Source: Rhodospirillaceae bacterium (GTDB lineage: Bacteria > Pseudomonadota > Alphaproteobacteria > UBA8366 > Aestuariispiraceae). From it: 64,000 bases of DNA. The notes below the pieces were generated by a model. It was given only the letters and a program-made list of their open reading frames with translations, made no database searches and had not been told where the DNA came from. The first letter of the stretch is position 1, and every line of letters begins with the position of its first letter. This document shows, one piece after another, positions 35,886 through 45,101 of the stretch. The DNA lies in the NCBI GenBank assembly GCA_002709955.1, contig PAQY01000012.1, positions 207,756 through 271,755 on the forward strand. Reading direction: 5' to 3'. Both the position numbers and the translations under genes were made by a program.

Positions 35886-37028
35886 ATGAATGACACAGCG
35901 AAACCGGTTGATCCTGACATTCTGAACGCCGTCCCCGCGCGCTATTGGCAGCCGTTGGAGGATGGGCGGATTCAGTGTGATGTTTGCCCGCGCGAATGCA
36001 AATTACACGATGGGCAGCGGGGGCTGTGCTTTGTGCGGGCCAGGCGGGGCGACGAACTGGTGTTGACGACCTATGGCCGCGCATCAGGGTATTGCATCGA
36101 TCCGATTGAGAAGAAACCGCTGAACCATTTTCTGCCCGGCACGCCGGTGCTGAGTTTTGGCACGGCGGGATGCAATCTGACCTGCAAATTCTGCCAGAAC
36201 TGGGATATCTCCAAAAGTCGCCAGATGGATCGGTTGATGGATCAGGCGGCTCCCGGTGCCATTGCAGCCGCTGCCCAGCAGACGGGCTGTCGGTCGGTTG
36301 CTTATACCTATAATGACCCGGTGATCTTTCTGGAATATGCCGTGGATGTGGCGGCGGCCTGTCATGAGATGGGGATTGCTAATGTCGCGGTCACGGCAGG
36401 CTATATCAAGGATGCCGCGCGCCAGGAATTCTTCCAGCGCATGGATGCGGTCAATTTGGACCTGAAGGGTTTTACGGAAGGGTTTTACCATAAGCTTTGC
36501 ACCGCCAGTCTGGCTGCGGTTCAGGAAACCGCGGTCTATCTGGTGAAAGAACGGAAATGCTGGGTCGAACTGACCACGCTGCTGATCCCCGGAGAGAATG
36601 ACAGCGAAGCAGAGATTGAGGCCCTGACACAATGGGTGTGTGAGGCGCTGGGCCCCGATGTGCCGCTGCATTTCACGGCCTTTCATCCGGACTATAAGAT
36701 GATGGATAAACCCCGCACGCCGCCAGAAACCTTGATCCGCGCCTGGAAGATCGGGCGTAAGAATGGGCTGCATCATGTCTATACCGGCAATATTCATCAT
36801 CAGCCAACGGGGTCAACCTATTGCCCCGGTTGCGGGACTAAGGTGATCGGGCGGGATTGGCATCAGTTAAGCGATTGGGGATTGGGCCAGGGCGGTCATT
36901 GCACGGGTTGTGGAACGGCGATTGCGGGTCGGTTCGAACCCAGGCCAGGCACCTGGGGACGACAGCGTAAACCCATCCGCCTAACCGATTTTGCCCGCAA
37001 TTGGCAGGCCCAGCAACAGGCGCAATAG
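35886..37028 (+). CDS. amrS: AmmeMemoRadiSam system radical SAM enzyme
   Basis: The 380-residue protein has the 4Fe-4S CxxxCxxC motif in 'AGCNLTCKFCQNWDIS', an N-terminal Cys pair ('CDVCPRECKLHDGQRGLC') and two C-terminal CxxC zinc-ribbon pairs ('YCPGCGTK', 'CTGCGTA'). It cleaves S-adenosylmethionine to a 5'-deoxyadenosyl radical. The pairing with amrA and amrB is the constant feature of the family. No candidate substrate gene adjoins. It is divergently transcribed from amrBA. Confidence 0.93.
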   Translation: MNDTAKPVDPDILNAVPARYWQPLEDGRIQCDVCPRECKLHDGQRGLCFVRARRGDELVLTTYGRASGYCIDPIEKKPLNHFLPGTPVLSFGTAGCNLTCKFCQNWDISKSRQMDRLMDQAAPGAIAAAAQQTGCRSVAYTYNDPVIFLEYAVDVAAACHEMGIANVAVTAGYIKDAARQEFFQRMDAVNLDLKGFTEGFYHKLCTASLAAVQETAVYLVKERKCWVELTTLLIPGENDSEAEIEALTQWVCEALGPDVPLHFTAFHPDYKMMDKPRTPPETLIRAWKIGRKNGLHHVYTGNIHHQPTGSTYCPGCGTKVIGRDWHQLSDWGLGQGGHCTGCGTAIAGRFEPRPGTWGRQRKPIRLTDFARNWQAQQQAQ

Positions 37029-37095
37029 GATCGTGAATTGTCTGCTTCTTTCCCCTTGAGGGGGGAGCGGTAAAAAACAATCTTATTCGGCTTAC

Positions 37096-37318
37096 CTGCT
37101 CAGGCGGGAGGCCAGGGTCACAGGCATCAATCGTGCGTGCCGCCCTGGACCCCGGATCAGGGTCCGGGGTGACGAAAAAGTGTTCGTGTCCGCCCCTCAG
37201 CGCCCTTTGCGCCTTCTCCGCGTCCTTTGCGGTTAATCTTCAAAAGCGGCACGGTTCGCACCAACCTTGTTTCTCTCACGCAGGCGGATATCCAGGGCGA
37301 CAGGCACCAATGGCGTCT
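37096..37318. repeat. Intergenic repeats, including a copy of the CCGGACCC palindrome
   Basis: The 290-base gap after amrS has two parts. At about 37140-37176 it holds CCCTGGACCCCGGA..TCCGGGGTGACG, which is the reverse-complement relative of 431-462. Two related segments at about 37100-37128 and 37280-37310 share AGGCGG..CCAGGG..ACAGGCA..CAAT in direct orientation. No gene is seen. Confidence 0.7.
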
Positions 37319-38191
37319 TTAATTCCCGACTTTGTGCTCAATCGGTGGGATTGATTTCAGGTAGGTTGCAATAGCATCTAGGTCTTCGTCGGTAAGATAT
37401 GTCAGGCCGTCGTCAATGGCTTCGGCCATGCTGCCCTGAACATTGTCGTAATTGGGTTTCAGGCCCTCTTTCAGCAGATAGGCGATGTCGGTTTCGCTCC
37501 AATCGGCAATGCCGGACTCGGCTGGTGTGATATTGGGGACCTTCTCGCCATCGGGTCCATCGGCGGTGCCGGCCAGATACATATCTTGATTCAGCCCGCC
37601 CGTCAGTGTCCGGGGGGTGTGGCATTCGCCGCAATGCGCCAGGGCGTCGACCAGATAGCGGCCCCGATTCCAGGCCTCATCTTGGTTGGGATCATCGGCG
37701 ACAGGGCCCGTGTCAAAGTTCAGCACCTTCCAGCCGTTCAGCAAGAAACGCCAGCCCAGCGGGAAATTCGGTTCCTGAGCTCTATTTTCCTGACGCACAG
37801 GCGGTTGCGCAAACAGATAGGCCTTGATCGCCAGGATATCCTCCTCCCGCATTTTGGTATAGCTGCTATAGGGAAAAACGGGATAGAGCAGGTGGCCTTC
37901 AGGGGACCGTCCCTCCCGCAGGGCGGCGATTAAATCGGCATCGGTCCAGTTCCCAATCCCGGTATCTGGATCAGGTGTAATGTTGGAAGAATAGAACGTC
38001 CCGAACGGCGTATGCAGGGCACGGCCACCGGCAAACAACGCGCCGTCTGATTTCTTGTCGGTGTGACAGGCGATACAGCCCGCAGCCCGAACAAGATACT
38101 CGCCGCGCGATACGGCGTCCTGCGCTGTGGCGGGGGCGGTTGCGATCAATCCAATCACAACCGCCCCCGCCAGCGCTGCATGTCGGCTCAT
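37319..38191 (-). CDS. Exported diheme cytochrome c
   Basis: The 290-residue protein has a signal peptide ('ALAGAVVIGLIATAPATAQDA') and two heme c sites, CIACH near residue 39-43 and CGECH near 187-191. Distal Met ligand candidates occur in each domain. The 'NITPDPDTGIGNWTDADLIAALREG' segment is typical of the cytochrome subunits of alcohol or sorbitol dehydrogenases and related diheme electron carriers. It would act in the periplasm. It lies 35 bases downstream of the cytochrome c' gene on the same strand. Confidence 0.88.
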   Translation of the reverse strand: MSRHAALAGAVVIGLIATAPATAQDAVSRGEYLVRAAGCIACHTDKKSDGALFAGGRALHTPFGTFYSSNITPDPDTGIGNWTDADLIAALREGRSPEGHLLYPVFPYSSYTKMREEDILAIKAYLFAQPPVRQENRAQEPNFPLGWRFLLNGWKVLNFDTGPVADDPNQDEAWNRGRYLVDALAHCGECHTPRTLTGGLNQDMYLAGTADGPDGEKVPNITPAESGIADWSETDIAYLLKEGLKPNYDNVQGSMAEAIDDGLTYLTDEDLDAIATYLKSIPPIEHKVGN

Positions 38192-38226
38192 TTCGTTAAA
38201 CAACAGAATGATCCCGCTCGGTCAGT

Positions 38227-38724
38227 TTACATTTCTGGTCCACGATAGGGCTTGTGACAGCCACCGCAGGATTTACCAACATCACCCAGGGCTGCACCAA
38301 TGGCTGCGGGGTCGCCACTTTTAGCGGCTTCTACCACCGCAGCGCTGGCCATGGTGAGATCATCTGCGGCCTTGCTGAAGCCTGCCCAGTCGGACCAGAT
38401 TTCCGGCTTGGCGCGGCTTTTGTCGGAAATCAGTTCCTGTGCGAACAGCAGTTTCACCGTTTTGGACAACTCGGCCAGGCTTTCCGCATGCACGACGGTG
38501 CCAGCATCCGGGGCCATCTCACCCTTGGCAACCGCACCCAAAACTTTCAAATGGCCGCCAATTGCCTTCATGGTGCCTTCGCGCGTTTCATGCGCTTCTT
38601 CGGCGGATACGGTCATCATATCAGCGGCTGGAACGGGTGTGTTCACAGCAAAGCTCTGATACGCAAACAGGGCCATGCCGCCAAAGGCGAGGGCAGCCAA
38701 CCCTTTGAAATATTTAAAACCCAT
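38227..38724 (-). CDS. Cytochrome c' (c-prime) family protein
   Basis: The 165-residue protein has a short signal anchor ('LAALAFGGMALFAYQSFA'), a four-helix bundle and a C-terminal heme site 'CGGCHKPYRGPEM'. The length and the C-terminal CxxCH are those of class II cytochromes c'. Such proteins bind NO or CO and may protect against nitrosative stress. The adjoining diheme cytochrome suggests a shared electron-transfer function. Confidence 0.87.
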   Translation of the reverse strand: MGFKYFKGLAALAFGGMALFAYQSFAVNTPVPAADMMTVSAEEAHETREGTMKAIGGHLKVLGAVAKGEMAPDAGTVVHAESLAELSKTVKLLFAQELISDKSRAKPEIWSDWAGFSKAADDLTMASAAVVEAAKSGDPAAIGAALGDVGKSCGGCHKPYRGPEM

Positions 38725-39049
38725 CAGTCACTTTCCTTTCCTGTTCCACAGTCTCTTGGCACGGTCATATTCGATCCTTGCGATGCAATCAGTAAATAGG
38801 AAAAGGCCGCCCAGGGCCAATCGCAATATTGTGATCATTGGTGAAAGTGACCATGCCTCCTTATAAGCACCAGCACAAAAATCTAGGCGGGCACGGCGAC
38901 AGAACAACCCCACCAGAGGGTGTGGGGTGCCACAAACGGGTGATTGAAAATAATCGAAGGATCAAAAAATTGTCGCTGCATGCCCTGTAAAGCAATGTCA
39001 TAAATCATGTGAGAAAATCAATCTGGATGAAAAAGAGGTGTTTGGTACC
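38725..39049. other. 325-base divergent region before the FAD/GcvT gene
   Basis: No gene is firmly supported. A short minus-strand frame (38728-38913) encodes a hydrophobic segment 'ITILRLALGGLFLFTDC' followed by a basic tail, but it lacks a clear ribosome site. The region must contain the promoters for the cytochrome c' gene (minus) and the dehydrogenase (plus). AGAGGTG at 39034-39040 is the ribosome site of the latter. Confidence 0.4.
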
Positions 39050-41515
39050 ATGGCAGTGTTTCCGCAACAGGCAGAGGTTGTTATCGTCGGTGGCGGTATT
39101 GCCGGATGTTCCATCGCCTATCACCTGACCAAGATTGGCATTACAGATGTCGTGCTGTGCGAACGCAAGCAATTGACCTGCGGCACAACCTGGCATGCGG
39201 CGGGTCTGGTGGGGCAATTGCGTGCCACCCGCAATTTGACCGAGCTGGCAAAATACACATCGGAACTGTTTGCCGGGCTTGAGGCTGAAACTGGCCAGGC
39301 GACGGGCTTTAAGCAAAATGGCTCCATCGGCGTTGCAAAGACACAGGCGCGATTTGAAGAATTCAAACGCGGTGCGTCGATGGGAAAAAGCTTCGGCTTG
39401 GAAGTAAATCTTCTGACGGCAGAGGAGATCGGGTCACTGTACCCCCTGATCGATGCGTCAGATGTGGTCGGCGGTGTATTTCTGCCAAAGGATGGACAAA
39501 CCAATCCCATCGACACGACCCAGGCCTTTGCCAAAGGCGCGCGGATGCGGGGCGCTAAGATCTTTGAGCAGACAAAGGTCCAGCGAATTCTGGTTGAAGG
39601 CGGGCGCGCCGTTGGCGTTTTGACCGATAAGGGGGAGATTCGCGCGAAAACCGTGGTGCTGACGGGCGGCATGTGGTCCCGCGATCTTGGCGCAGAAATC
39701 GGCGTCAATCTGCCGCTTCATGCAGCGGAGCATTTCTATATTGTCACGGAGCCTATGGCTGAGGTTCCTGCCAATCTGCCCGTGCTGCGCATCCCTGATG
39801 AATATGCCTATTACAAGGAAGATGCAGGTAAAATCCTGTTGGGTGCCTTTGAACCCAACGCCAAGCCTTGGGGCATGGGTGGCATCCCAGACAGTTTTGA
39901 ATTTGATACGCTGCCGGAAGACCTTGAGCATTTCGAACCGGTGCTGGAATTTGCCATGGAACGGATGCCGATCCTTCAGAAGGCAGGAATTCAGTTATTC
40001 TTTAACGGTCCGGAAAGCTTCACGCCGGATGATCGCTATCTGCTGGGTGAGACGCCCGAGGTCAAAGACCTGTTCGTTGCCTGTGGCTTCAATTCCATTG
40101 GCATTCAGTCTTCGGGCGGGGTCGGGCGTGTATTGGCCGATTGGATTCGCGACCGTCATCCGCCAATGGATCTGGCTGATGTTGATGTTCGCCGCATGGC
40201 GGCTTTTCAGAACAACAAGACCTATCTAAGGGACCGCACAACCGAAACCCTTGGCCTTTTGTATGCCATGCACTGGCCAAATTATCAGGTCACCACATCC
40301 CGGAATGTGCGCAAGACACCGTTTCATGATCGCCTGGAAAAGGCCGGGGCTGCCTGGGGGGAGACAGCGGGCTGGGAACGGCCAATGTTTTTTGCCGATA
40401 AGGCGGAAGATCGCGTTTTCGACTATTCCTATGGGCGGCCTGGATGGTTTGATGCCGTGGGCGCAGAATGTCGAGCAACACGGGATGGGGTTGCGCTGTA
40501 TGACCAGTCCAGTTTTGCTAAATTCCGGGTCGAAGGGCGGGATGCCTGCGCGGTCTTGAACCGCATCTGCGCCAACCAGGTTGATGTGCCGATTGGCAAG
40601 ATGGTCTATACGCAATGGCTGAACGAGCGCGGCGGGATAGAGGCGGACCTGACCGTCACGCGCCTTGCGGAAACCGCCTATCTGGTTGTCACGGCAGGTG
40701 GTGCGCAGGTCCGCGATTTCGCTTGGTTGCAGCGTCACATTCCAGAAGAGGCCCGCTGTGTTGCAACAGATATCACATCCGGCCTGCCGATGCTGGGCCT
40801 GATGGGGCCGGGCAGCCGTGCGCTGTTGCAGGCTGCAACCGGGGCGGATTTATCCAATGACGCCTTTCCCTTTGGGACGATGCAACAGCTTGAACTGGGC
40901 TATGCAAAGGTTTGGGCCGGGCGCATCACCTATGTGGGGGAATTGGGTTGGGAAATATACATCCCGGCCGAATTTGCCCTGCATGTATATGATCATCTGA
41001 CACAGGTTGGGGCCGAACATGGGCTGACCCATGCGGGCTATTTCGCCCTGAATGCCTGTCGGACGGAAAAGGGATTCCGGCATTGGGGGCATGATATTGC
41101 AGAAGAAGACTCTCCGCTTCAGGCCGGTCTAGGTTTTGCCGTGAATTGGGATAAGCCTGATTTTATTGGGCGGGATGCCCTGTTGCGGCAAAAACAGGCC
41201 GGGGTTCCCGCGCGGCGTCTGGTGCAATTGGTGCTGGACCAGGATGATGTCGACGCGCCCATGATGTTCCATGAAGAGCCAATCCTGAGAAACGGCAAGA
41301 TTGTGGGCAGCACAACCAGCGGGGCCTGGGGCCATCGCCTGAACAAATCCATCGCCATGGGCTATGTCACCTGTCCAGAAGAAGACGGCGGACAAGCGAC
41401 CAGGGACTGGATTGCTGAGGGGAGCTATGAGGTTGAGATTGCATGGAAACGCTTTAGGGCGACCGTACAGCTGGGCGCGCTGTATGACCCCAAGGCAGAG
41501 CGTGTGAAGGTGTGA
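39050..41515 (+). CDS. FAD-dependent dehydrogenase with GcvT domain (dimethylglycine/sarcosine dehydrogenase type)
   Basis: The 821-residue protein starts with a Rossmann FAD motif '[21 protein letters not shown]' and '[15 protein letters not shown]', where the His is the usual covalent FAD site. The C-terminal half is the aminomethyltransferase (GcvT) fold: '[16 protein letters not shown]', '[22 protein letters not shown]', '[14 protein letters not shown]'. These enzymes oxidise N-methyl groups of dimethylglycine or sarcosine and pass formaldehyde to tetrahydrofolate. Flanking cytochrome c genes suggest a periplasmic electron outlet, though this protein itself has no signal. ATG 39050 is chosen over GTG 39038. 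Confidence 0.93.
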   Translation: MAVFPQQAEVVIVGGGIAGCSIAYHLTKIGITDVVLCERKQLTCGTTWHAAGLVGQLRATRNLTELAKYTSELFAGLEAETGQATGFKQNGSIGVAKTQARFEEFKRGASMGKSFGLEVNLLTAEEIGSLYPLIDASDVVGGVFLPKDGQTNPIDTTQAFAKGARMRGAKIFEQTKVQRILVEGGRAVGVLTDKGEIRAKTVVLTGGMWSRDLGAEIGVNLPLHAAEHFYIVTEPMAEVPANLPVLRIPDEYAYYKEDAGKILLGAFEPNAKPWGMGGIPDSFEFDTLPEDLEHFEPVLEFAMERMPILQKAGIQLFFNGPESFTPDDRYLLGETPEVKDLFVACGFNSIGIQSSGGVGRVLADWIRDRHPPMDLADVDVRRMAAFQNNKTYLRDRTTETLGLLYAMHWPNYQVTTSRNVRKTPFHDRLEKAGAAWGETAGWERPMFFADKAEDRVFDYSYGRPGWFDAVGAECRATRDGVALYDQSSFAKFRVEGRDACAVLNRICANQVDVPIGKMVYTQWLNERGGIEADLTVTRLAETAYLVVTAGGAQVRDFAWLQRHIPEEARCVATDITSGLPMLGLMGPGSRALLQAATGADLSNDAFPFGTMQQLELGYAKVWAGRITYVGELGWEIYIPAEFALHVYDHLTQVGAEHGLTHAGYFALNACRTEKGFRHWGHDIAEEDSPLQAGLGFAVNWDKPDFIGRDALLRQKQAGVPARRLVQLVLDQDDVDAPMMFHEEPILRNGKIVGSTTSGAWGHRLNKSIAMGYVTCPEEDGGQATRDWIAEGSYEVEIAWKRFRATVQLGALYDPKAERVKV

Positions 41516-41551
41516 GGGAATGGAACCGTCCCCCCTTGGCTTCACACATTG

Positions 41552-42256
41552 TCAGGGGTTACGCAGGGCACAGCTAAGCCCTGCGTAATATTCCGCATAG
41601 GCATCCAGATAGGGCCTATGGCCGTCAAAGAACATGATACCTGCCAGTCGGTGGAATCGCTTCGGGCCAGCATGCAAATGTGCCTGGCTTTCCCATAACT
41701 GGTGGATTTGTTGCTTCAGATAGGTTTCATCCTGACCCGCCAGATAAGGCGTATCCTGCCAGGGATTGCTGCTGTCTTTTCCGCCATGGCATGTAACGCA
41801 ATGATCGACCCCACGCGGGGGCAGACTGTCAGTCTGTTCTGAAGATTGGTCGATACAGGGTAGGTTTTCATAATAGGCTGCGATCTGTTGGATCTGCCAG
41901 GGGGAGAGCGTGTTCAGAATTTCAGTCATCACGGGATGATGGCGATAGATCAGCAGCTTTCCGTCCTTGTCGGTGATGGTTTCAAGCCGCATATGCATCA
42001 TGGTCCGCGCCAGAAAGATGGCTTTCTGCCCGGTCAGATTCGGGATGCCAGGTTTAAGGATCGCACCGTCGAATGAATGGCATTGGGCGCATCCATAAGC
42101 GGAAGCAATTTTTTCCCCAACAGTGGGATTACCTGTGGTCTGGGTGGTTTGCGCATGGCTTGTATGGCCCCAAAGCAGGATCAGACTCATACAAACCAAA
42201 CCTGCTAAGGGCCTGATAAGAGTCCTAACAGTGAATGGAGTTTTGTCTTTTAACAT
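41552..42256 (-). CDS. Exported diheme cytochrome c (c4-like)
   Basis: The 234-residue protein has a signal peptide ('LAGLVCMSLILLWGHTSHAQ') and two heme sites, CAQCH and CVTCH. Methionines suited as distal ligands are seen in each half ('HPVMTEILNTLSPWQIQQIAAYYENL' and 'AGIMFFDGHRPYLDAYAEYYAGL'). Two fused class I cytochromes resemble cytochrome c4. Transcription is opposite to the FAD/GcvT gene, ending 36 bases from its stop, so they are convergent. Confidence 0.86.
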   Translation of the reverse strand: MLKDKTPFTVRTLIRPLAGLVCMSLILLWGHTSHAQTTQTTGNPTVGEKIASAYGCAQCHSFDGAILKPGIPNLTGQKAIFLARTMMHMRLETITDKDGKLLIYRHHPVMTEILNTLSPWQIQQIAAYYENLPCIDQSSEQTDSLPPRGVDHCVTCHGGKDSSNPWQDTPYLAGQDETYLKQQIHQLWESQAHLHAGPKRFHRLAGIMFFDGHRPYLDAYAEYYAGLSCALRNP

Positions 42257-42360
42257 AACGATAATCTTCTCTGCCCGTTCCTATACACAACTACTAACGC
42301 AGAGAATTTGCCGCTGCTTTGATCCAGGGCAACAGAATCGCTTTTTTGCCGACGGTTTGG

Positions 42361-43245
42361 TTACATTTTCGCGCGGTCTTGGTTTGAAAACAGGGATGTA
42401 TATCCGGCGCTGAAATCAGGGGGCAGTTCAATCACTCCCGCCTCCAGTCTCGCGAAGCGGGCAGGTTCGCCCCGCACCATGCGGTTGCGATGGCGGCTGT
42501 CAATCACGGGCGCGGTATAGGCAAAGGCATCTGCTGCTGCGAATTGGATTGTCAGCGTGATACAGGTATCCTTTGTATTGTTGGCAGGGGAGCCATGAAC
42601 TGTGAGCCCATGATGAGCCAGCACATCACCAGGCTCACACGGCACGACCGTCGCATCCCGCAAGGCCTGTGGATCGGTATCATGTTCGCAGGTAAACACG
42701 TATTTCCCGTCTTTCCATATGCTTAACGGTCCATTCTTGTGACTGCCGGGGACAAAGGCAATGGCACCATTTTCAACGGTCCGCGGTGTCATGGGCAGGC
42801 TGATTGCCGCAAGATTACTGTTGGTATGTGGGAAATGCGTCCAATCTTGATGCCATTGCACGATCGCGCTATCGGTGCTGGGAAATTTGAAATTAATCTT
42901 CGCGTGATAGAATTTGACCGGGCAGCCCATAAGCTCTGCGACCACATCACCCACGGGGGAATCGAATACCGCCTCTTCAAAAACGGGATCCAACTCAGTG
43001 GGGCTGGAGATACGCCGAAGGGCAGGGTGCGTTGCGCTGTGCTCTGGCCCCAGATCGAAATGGCGATCAGATTTCGACAGGGTTTTAGCCTGCTCCATCA
43101 ATCCATGGGTTGCCGTGGTTAGGCGCTTTAGCAAGTCCTCTGACAGAACCTTGCGGGCCAGAATAAAACCTTCGTCCCAGTAATTGGCAATATCATCCTG
43201 TTTCAGAATACCGGATGATTGCGCACGAGATGCCCCTGTTTGCAT
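42361..43245 (-). CDS. Phytanoyl-CoA dioxygenase (PhyH) family protein
   Basis: The 294-residue protein has HxD in 'VQWHQDWTHFPHT' and the distal His and Arg region in 'HHGLTVHGSPANNTKDTCITLTIQ'; 'ENGAIAFVPGSHKNGPL' is the usual substrate loop. It uses Fe(II) and 2-oxoglutarate to hydroxylate an unknown small substrate. The ATG at 43245 follows GGAGGAGG. It is distinct from the EctD-like protein at 29126. It stands upstream of the diheme cytochrome on the same strand with a gap of 104 bases. Confidence 0.87.
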   Translation of the reverse strand: MQTGASRAQSSGILKQDDIANYWDEGFILARKVLSEDLLKRLTTATHGLMEQAKTLSKSDRHFDLGPEHSATHPALRRISSPTELDPVFEEAVFDSPVGDVVAELMGCPVKFYHAKINFKFPSTDSAIVQWHQDWTHFPHTNSNLAAISLPMTPRTVENGAIAFVPGSHKNGPLSIWKDGKYVFTCEHDTDPQALRDATVVPCEPGDVLAHHGLTVHGSPANNTKDTCITLTIQFAAADAFAYTAPVIDSRHRNRMVRGEPARFARLEAGVIELPPDFSAGYTSLFSNQDRAKM

Positions 43246-43337
43246 GATAGTTTCCTCCTCCAAATTCTCTTTTGGAAAAGGCTAACGCAAATTGGTTGGC
43301 GTGAACAGAATGTCTGCCACCACATTATTCAGGGACC

Positions 43338-43688
43338 CTATTTCGGGTCTAATTCCTGGAACATTGCGGCCGCATCTTTGGATCGACCCTGGGACATGGC
43401 GATCCCCGCTGAAAACGCGGTCAGCATTGATCCGATGCCGATTTTTGACGGGGCAGGTTCCGATTTTGCTTTTGTCTCTGGGGCTGGGGCCCGTGTGAAC
43501 ATCAAGACAAGGACCAGGGGCAGGAAGAACCAGACCCCGCCTGCTATGGCAAAGGCTGCCGCTGGGTTTAATGCCGCCGACAGCCAAAGGATCAGTGCGA
43601 CGGTTGCCAGGCCGAGGCCTACCAGACTGGTCAAGACAACGACGCCCCAAAGGGCGCCGTTGCGGAGTGTTGCGCTAAGTTTTGCCAT
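43338..43688 (-). CDS. Small two-helix membrane protein (YqjE-like position)
   Basis: The 116-residue protein has two membrane segments ('GALWGVVVLTSLVGLGLATVALILWL' and 'PAAAFAIAGGVWFFLPLVLVLMF'), then a Pro/Lys-rich region and a soluble tail. It lies 12 bases downstream of the DUF883/ElaB gene, the position occupied by YqjE in enterobacteria. Similarity to that family is only in arrangement and size. ATG 43688 is used; a TTG 12 bases upstream is possible. Function unknown. Confidence 0.75.
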   Translation of the reverse strand: MAKLSATLRNGALWGVVVLTSLVGLGLATVALILWLSAALNPAAAFAIAGGVWFFLPLVLVLMFTRAPAPETKAKSEPAPSKIGIGSMLTAFSAGIAMSQGRSKDAAAMFQELDPK

Positions 43689-43700
43689 AGCCGATATCAA

Positions 43701-43988
43701 TTAACGACGGTCCAGAAGTTTGCCAGCGACCAGACCAATGCCAAATGCAATGGCGATGGCTGCCATCGGATTGTCTGCGATTTTAGCATCGGCGGCGGTT
43801 TTAGCCGCGCTCATTCTCTCACCAGCTTGATGGGAGGCAGAAGAAATGCGCTCTTTGAGATGTTCAACCCTGGATTCGGAACTATCACCAAGATGATCCA
43901 GCAATTTTCTCATGTCATTGCGCAGATTATCTAAGTCTGCACGCAATTCTTCTACATCAGATGACGCATTTTCTTTGGCGTTTGCCAT
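43701..43988 (-). CDS. DUF883/ElaB/YqjD-type membrane-anchored protein
   Basis: The 95-residue protein has a long charged helix ('VEELRADLDNLRNDMRKLLDHLGDS') and a C-terminal membrane helix with the 'NPMAAIAIAFGIGLVAGKLLDRR' ending. This matches the YqjD/ElaB family, tail-anchored inner-membrane proteins reported to associate with stationary-phase ribosomes in E. coli. Pairing with the two-helix gene just downstream supports the assignment. Confidence 0.87.
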   Translation of the reverse strand: MANAKENASSDVEELRADLDNLRNDMRKLLDHLGDSSESRVEHLKERISSASHQAGERMSAAKTAADAKIADNPMAAIAIAFGIGLVAGKLLDRR

Positions 43989-44056
43989 AAAATCGATCTC
44001 CTAAGTTGGTTAAGTACTATTCTCATTCGTACCCAGACTTAGGGATGCGATCTGTT

Positions 44057-44278
44057 TTATTCAATAGGAGTCTCATTCTGCTGTACCAATCGGAAGCGGC
44101 TGGTATCGTTCAGAACGACAGATGCGAACAAGCGAACGTCCTTGGATGTGCCTAAGGAACTAAGGCGGACATGCAGCGGGAATCCGGGAGAATCGACAAT
44201 CTCTGAAAGCTGCCAACGCAACCGCCAACTGCCAACGCTTTCATAGATTGAGCCAATTTGAAGAGGGGCACGGGCCAT
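44057..44278 (-). CDS. Hypothetical 73-residue protein
   Basis: The product is soluble, begins 'MARAPLQIGSIYESVGSWRLRW' and has several beta-prone segments, with no signal or membrane helix. AGAAGGA lies about 12 bases upstream of ATG 44278. Codon use resembles neighbouring genes. It lies upstream of DUF883 on the same strand with a gap of 68 bases and is divergent from EncFtn. I do not recognise the family. Confidence 0.5.
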   Translation of the reverse strand: MARAPLQIGSIYESVGSWRLRWQLSEIVDSPGFPLHVRLSSLGTSKDVRLFASVVLNDTSRFRLVQQNETPIE

Positions 44279-44709
44279 AATAAATTCATTCCTTCTGGTT
44301 CTCGTTTGGGTCGCCTAATAATTCCGCACACCAGGGCGCAGAGTTCGTATTCCGTTTTGACATGGACTCCGCGTCGATCACGTCCCCGCGGCTGGAAGGC
44401 CGTGCATCACGCTTCTGGATCGGATAATCCTTATGGTTCAAAATCTTGCCATCCTAAGGGGGATGTGTTCGAACCGCTGTACTGTTCGACAGCACAAACA
44501 TTAGTGCGCCTTTCCACGGAAATTGGCAACCGGGATTGCAGCATAGTTTCAACTTTTTACCCTATTTACAGGCTTTGAGTTTTCTGTACGGCGATGGCAG
44601 AATTAAGGCGCTGTCCGTTCCTGGTTGAGCGTGCGACATTGATAGTTCACGATTTTGATCTATCCCTAGTATCTGTAACCACTGTCATAGTAGAAATGAG
44701 GAGAATTCC
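44279..44709. other. 431-base divergent region upstream of EncFtn
   Basis: No gene is supported on either strand and no tRNA fold was found. The GC is slightly lower than coding neighbours. It holds the ribosome site of the EncFtn gene (GAGGAG at 44698-44703) and presumably promoters for both divergent genes. A short inverted repeat GCTGT/ACAGC lies near 44478-44495. Confidence 0.4.
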
Positions 44710-45006
44710 ATGGCTGCATCCAGCGATAATCTACATGCCCCGCGCGAAAGATTGAGCAAGGAAACAATTCACCTTCACCATGCGATCGTATCACTGATGG
44801 AAGAATTGGAAGCTGTCGATTGGTATCGCCAACGGTCAGATGATTGTGATGACGAAGCGTTGAAAGAAATTCTGCTGCACAATATGCGCGAAGAGATGGA
44901 ACACGCTGCCATGGTGTTGGAATGGATTCGCCGCAACAGCACGGATTTCGATGGGTTCTTGAGGGAATTCCTGTTCAAGGACGGGCCGATTTCTGATCAC
45001 CATTAA
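44710..45006 (+). CDS. Encapsulated-ferritin-like protein (EncFtn) without targeting tail
   Basis: The 98-residue protein is a half-ferritin matching Rhodospirillum rubrum EncFtn in sequence and position of the ferroxidase residues: Glu31, Glu32, Glu34, Trp38, Tyr39 in 'SLMEELEAVDWYRQR', and Glu62 and His65 in 'NMREEMEHAAMVLEW'. Two such chains build a ferritin-like di-iron site at their interface. The known encapsulin-linked protein continues with a C-terminal targeting peptide and is followed by the shell gene. Here the protein ends 'KDGPISDHH' and a terminator follows, with no shell gene. GAGGAG lies six bases upstream of the ATG. Confidence 0.9.
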   Translation: MAASSDNLHAPRERLSKETIHLHHAIVSLMEELEAVDWYRQRSDDCDDEALKEILLHNMREEMEHAAMVLEWIRRNSTDFDGFLREFLFKDGPISDHH

Positions 45007-45033
45007 GGCGTTTGGACATCCTGCAGAAACAGT

Positions 45034-45066
45034 GAAACCGGCCACCCTTTTTGGATGGCCGGTTTC
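45034..45066 (+). terminator. Rho-independent terminator after EncFtn
   Basis: An 11-bp perfect stem (GAAACCGGCCA / TGGCCGGTTTC) with a loop of 11 bases is followed by TTTGTC on the plus strand. It lies 28 bases past the EncFtn stop. The gene therefore ends its transcript here, and it does not run into a shell gene. It may also serve the convergent fasciclin gene. Confidence 0.85.
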
Positions 45067-45101
45067 TTTGTCATCTTAAAAGTGTGATTGGCTGCCACCG
45101 C

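Noticed and set aside
36933-36950. GGTTCGAACCC string resembling a tRNA T-arm
   Set aside because: It lies in frame within the amrS C-terminus and no matching acceptor or D-arm surrounds it.
38728-38913. 61-codon minus-strand frame with a hydrophobic segment upstream of cytochrome c'
   Set aside because: No clear ribosome site, rare start context and no recognised family; kept only as a possibility inside the intergenic entry.
44279-44709. tRNA or small structured RNA
   Set aside because: GTTCGA-like strings occur near 44470 but no acceptor stem or cloverleaf can be drawn around them.
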